Shown piece after piece: positions 60,972-64,000 of a stretch of 64,000 nt of DNA (positions are counted from its first letter, which is position 1; each line of letters starts with the position of its first letter). Both the position numbers and the translations under genes were made by a program. This DNA comes from Litomosoides sigmodontis (lineage: Eukaryota; Nematoda; Chromadorea; Rhabditida; Onchocercidae): NCBI GenBank assembly GCA_963070105.1, contig OY718808.1, positions 1,055,238 to 1,119,237 of the forward strand, read 5' to 3'. The notes under the pieces are model-generated. The model was not told the DNA's origin. It saw only the letters and a list, made by a program, of their open reading frames with translations, and did not search any database.

Positions 60972-63900
60972 ATGTTTCTCCAAGTGCTGCTATTTATCGG
61001 CGCTCTCATCTTTCTCTATTTTGGCATACGTAATTTCTTGGAATCATTTCAAATAACTGACCTTCACAATCGGGCTGTTTTCATCAGCGGTTGTGATTCT
61101 GGCTTTGGCCATTTACTGGCTATTAAATGTGCCCAAAATGGCTTACCAACATTTGCTGGATGCTTAACGAAACATGTTCGTTACAATTTTTTGATTTCAA
61201 AATTTTCTTTTTTTTTCCTTTTTATTTAAAATGAAATTGTTGGGTGAATTTTAGATGAAATAAGAAATGCATATGTGGTGAATAGAGAAAGTGATAGTTA
61301 AAGTAAATATCACATTTACCTGGTTTTCTGCTCGACCCCTTTTATTGAAAATGAAATGTTGAAGGAAGTGGTTGAGGTGCCCTTTTGCATTTCATTAACG
61401 CATCAATTGATTAGATGGAATAATGTAAAGTTTAAAAAGTTTGAAAAAGGAAGATTACAATTGAATCATTTCATTTTAGAATGTTTTATTGGCAATAATA
61501 CAGTTGTCCAACAGGGTATGATCGAAGGTGATGGGCTAATGATGGTGAAATAAAAGAAAAGATAGCTTTAAGAATTTGTTAAATACGAGAAAATGAATTT
61601 TGAATTCTTAATATTTCACATATTTAGGGGATGGAAGCAATTGAAGAAGCATGCAAAAATACCATCGGAAAGTTAATTCCCATAGAAATTGACGTTACCA
61701 ATGAGGAATCGGTGCGAAATGCGGCACGTTGTGTGGAAGAGAAATTAGATTCCAAATTAAGTGAGTTGTTAAGTTTAATTACTAATAATGTCTTTTAACT
61801 GATCATTTTCCAGCTCATTTCGTGAGCAATAACTTCTCTGTCATTGAAAATCTTGTCAAATTAAAATTCTCAGGTACAATTTGCGATAGATTATTTTATA
61901 CAGTAAAGATTGAAAATATTAAAAAATGATTTTAAGAAATTCATTTTTATTTAAGCAGATAAGTTTATTTAGTGAATAAATTGAGAGAAAAAAAATTCTA
62001 TTAAATCATTTTAATGAATAAGAAGGTGAAATTTCTTTGTGAAATTTTATTAAATCCGTAATTTTATTGATAATTTATTCATTAAACAACCTTGTGCACA
62101 CGTACGTACTAGCATAAAACTACTAAATTAAAAGTAGCAAAATTTAACAGTGTGAGAAATTATTCCAATTTTTACATTGCAAGTACTATCAAAACATATT
62201 CCATGTTTTGTTTAATTAATTAATCGATTAATTAATGTTGAAATTTGAATGAAATTTTTGAAGTACTCTGTGCGCGATAAAATAAATTACAATCTACTTA
62301 CGATAGCAAGATCATATTCATAACGCATGTAATTTAAATTAAATTTTCAAATTGTTCATTAAGTAATGCCATTTCTATCGTACGTAATTAATTTTCCTCT
62401 GCTCTAGTAAAAGTTAATTTCAGCATTTCTTTTTTTTCTTTTGCTTCAGAATTGTGGACATTGGTAAATAATGCTGGATCACTGGGCGTTTACGGATACG
62501 ACGATTGGTGTACGGTGGAGGAGTACCACAAAGATTTGGATGTGAACACTCTTGGCGTCATTCGAGTGACGCACGTTAGCATTAAGTGTATTTCGAGAGT
62601 GAAAAAAAAAACGAAAAGTTTTTGTGATTTGCTTTTTTTTTCTACCTCTCAATTAGCTGCCAGTTTTTGCCTTTTGATTAATTTGCCGCTCAGCTAATTA
62701 CCAAAATTTTAACTGCTAATTGTTGCTTTAAATTCTAAAATCTCAGTTTAATTGTGGCGGAAAAGTTGAAATTAGCTAATTTGTGAATGATTTGCTTAAT
62801 TATATTGGAAAAATAGACAAAGTAATTTCGCAATATTTTAGGCATTTATGCCAATGTTGAAACAATCTCGTGGTCGAGTGATAGCAATAACGAGTGTTTG
62901 CGGTCGTTTAGCGCTACCTGGAATGGGCCCTTATACTGTATCGAAATTTGCTACCGAAGCATACATCAACATTTTACGGTAATTTACAGAAATTTAGCAA
63001 GGAAGAGAAACATTTTAAAATAATTAATTATTAAGTTAATTAGTGATATATGTATTGTGTGTGTGTATGTGTGTAATTTATTTGGATTTGAAATGATGCT
63101 TTCACTAATATGTTGAAATAATTTCGGAACAAACAAAATTTTGTCAGTGCTCATTTAATTTCCTATTTTTTTTGGTTAGATAAAATCAGAAACTTAGAGT
63201 ATTTGTCAATTTGATATTTTGCTTTTAAGGAAAAATTTTGAAATGAAAAAAAAAACGAAGGATTTGATGAAATGCTAAAGGAATTTTGCATTTTACAGTA
63301 AAATTTTAGCCAAGAAGTGAGACAATTTGGCATACATTGTTCAATTGTGGAACCAGGACGATTTCGAACTGCGCTTTTGGATGGTAAAGCAATAAGTGAT
63401 CGTATCAGTCGTGCGTGGAATCGATTAGATAATGAACGAAAGAATGAATATGGTGGTGAAGCATTCAGGGAATTATGTATGTCTTTTCTTTTGTAAACAT
63501 AATTTTGGAAATGCGATGAGAAATGATTGCCACTAGTTTTAATCGAATTAGATCAAAATGGAAGAAGGAACTGCTCGAACACTTTGAAATGTTTTGCGCA
63601 CTTCATGAACGTGCAATTTTTTCGTGATTTTTTATATTTTAAACTTGCGCAACGATCAAAAATTGAGTAAAGGATAATTAATTGAAATTTGAATATGAAA
63701 AGGTTCGGGTGTGGGAAAAATCGACTGAACTGTTCCACAGATTCCCATGCCGGGAATCGAACCCGGGCCGCGTGGGTGAAAGCCACGAATCCTAGCCACT
63801 AGACCACATGGGACGCTGGTGTTGTGCTCAGAAAAGAAAATCTTGAAAATGGAAAAAAAATTGACGAAGTCTAAAATTAAGACTAATTTTCAGCGTTATT

Positions 63901-64000
63901 TTTTTTGCTCAAGCAAAATTTTGTGAAGTGAAGAAGAGCAAGTAAGGAAATAAAAAATTTCTTAATTTCAGAAAGATTTTTTAAAAATTTGCGAGGATAT
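60972..64000 (+). CDS. Short-chain dehydrogenase/reductase, retinol/17-beta-hydroxysteroid dehydrogenase type (3' end outside window)
   Basis: NAD(P)-dependent oxidoreductase of the SDR family; the closest resemblance is to the retinol dehydrogenase / HSD17B6 group, which acts on retinoids or steroids at the ER membrane. Exons: 60972-61175, 61628-61760, 62450-62574, 62842-62978, 63310-63476, then probably from about 63978 to beyond the window. An N-terminal membrane segment ([18 protein letters not shown]) precedes the Rossmann motif [13 protein letters not shown] (G40, G44, G46). Then follow the acidic [14 protein letters not shown] (N119-G122), LGVIRVTH and the catalytic triad S172, Y185, K189 in [13 protein letters not shown] and [12 protein letters not shown], then [13 protein letters not shown]. 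Nematode DHS proteins of this type include steroid-hormone enzymes, but the substrate is not readable. The last acceptor (cagaaag) was chosen because the nearer cag would give an immediate stop. Confidence 0.87.
63742..63813 (-). tRNA. tRNA-Glu (UUC)
   Basis: 72-nt cloverleaf on the minus strand: the acceptor stem TCCCATG pairs with CATGGGA; D arm GGTCTAGTGGCTAGGATT; anticodon loop CTTTCAC with anticodon TTC; T arm with GGTTCGATTCC; discriminator A at 63742. No intron. It lies antisense in the last visible intron of the SDR gene. CCA is not encoded, as usual in eukaryotes. Confidence 0.97.

Overview
The window looks like nuclear DNA of a nematode. It is strongly AT-rich, its genes are cut into short exons by introns with TTTTCAG-type acceptors, and several start codons sit directly behind such an acceptor, as expected for spliced-leader trans-splicing. 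The gene content (a two-DM-domain mab-3 type gene, a divergent importin alpha, msh-5) also fits. A clade III, possibly filarial, species is an inference from composition and gene style; no species-specific marker was seen.

Layout. 461-2541 (+): RRP36-type rRNA processing factor, 7 exons. 3733-6977 (-): SEC14-like CRAL-TRIO/GOLD lipid-binding protein. 7810-8519 (-): exon-like segments not identified. 8520-23738: about 15 kb without a supportable gene, rich in simple repeats. 23739-25832 (+): mab-3-like double DM-domain gene, 5 exons. 28080-29217: (ATT)n array. 30251-34407 (+): divergent importin alpha, 12 exons. 34980-35725: disrupted coding-like sequence and a long hairpin. 36243-43188 (-): MSH5, 20 exons. 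44569-45761 (+): MCFD2-like secretory EF-hand protein, 4 exons. 46114-50164 (-): secreted EEP-superfamily hydrolase, 7 exons, with an exact in-frame 105-bp duplication in its last exon and an (AAT)n array in intron 2. 51905-53326: the longest (ATT)n array. 53857-53908: perfect GC-rich palindrome. 55261-55841 (-): tentative Cys-containing orphan gene. 60972 to window end (+): short-chain dehydrogenase, incomplete at the right edge, with a tRNA-Glu gene antisense in its last visible intron.

The gene models were built by hand from reading frame, splice phase and family resemblance. For RRP36, mab-3, importin alpha, MSH5, MCFD2, EEP and SDR every splice phase closes; the whole-gene models give 270, 347, 554, 885, 161 and 358 residues for the first six. 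The genes do not form one pathway. MSH5 (meiotic recombination), a divergent importin alpha of the kind used in nematode germ lines, and mab-3 (male differentiation) all belong to reproduction, but their proximity may be chance.

No clearly new molecular system was found. The features most worth checking are the duplicated catalytic segment of the EEP hydrolase, the 52-bp perfect palindrome, the microsatellite that forms a 5' splice site, the near-perfect 79-nt hairpin, and three kilobase-scale ATT arrays within 25 kb.
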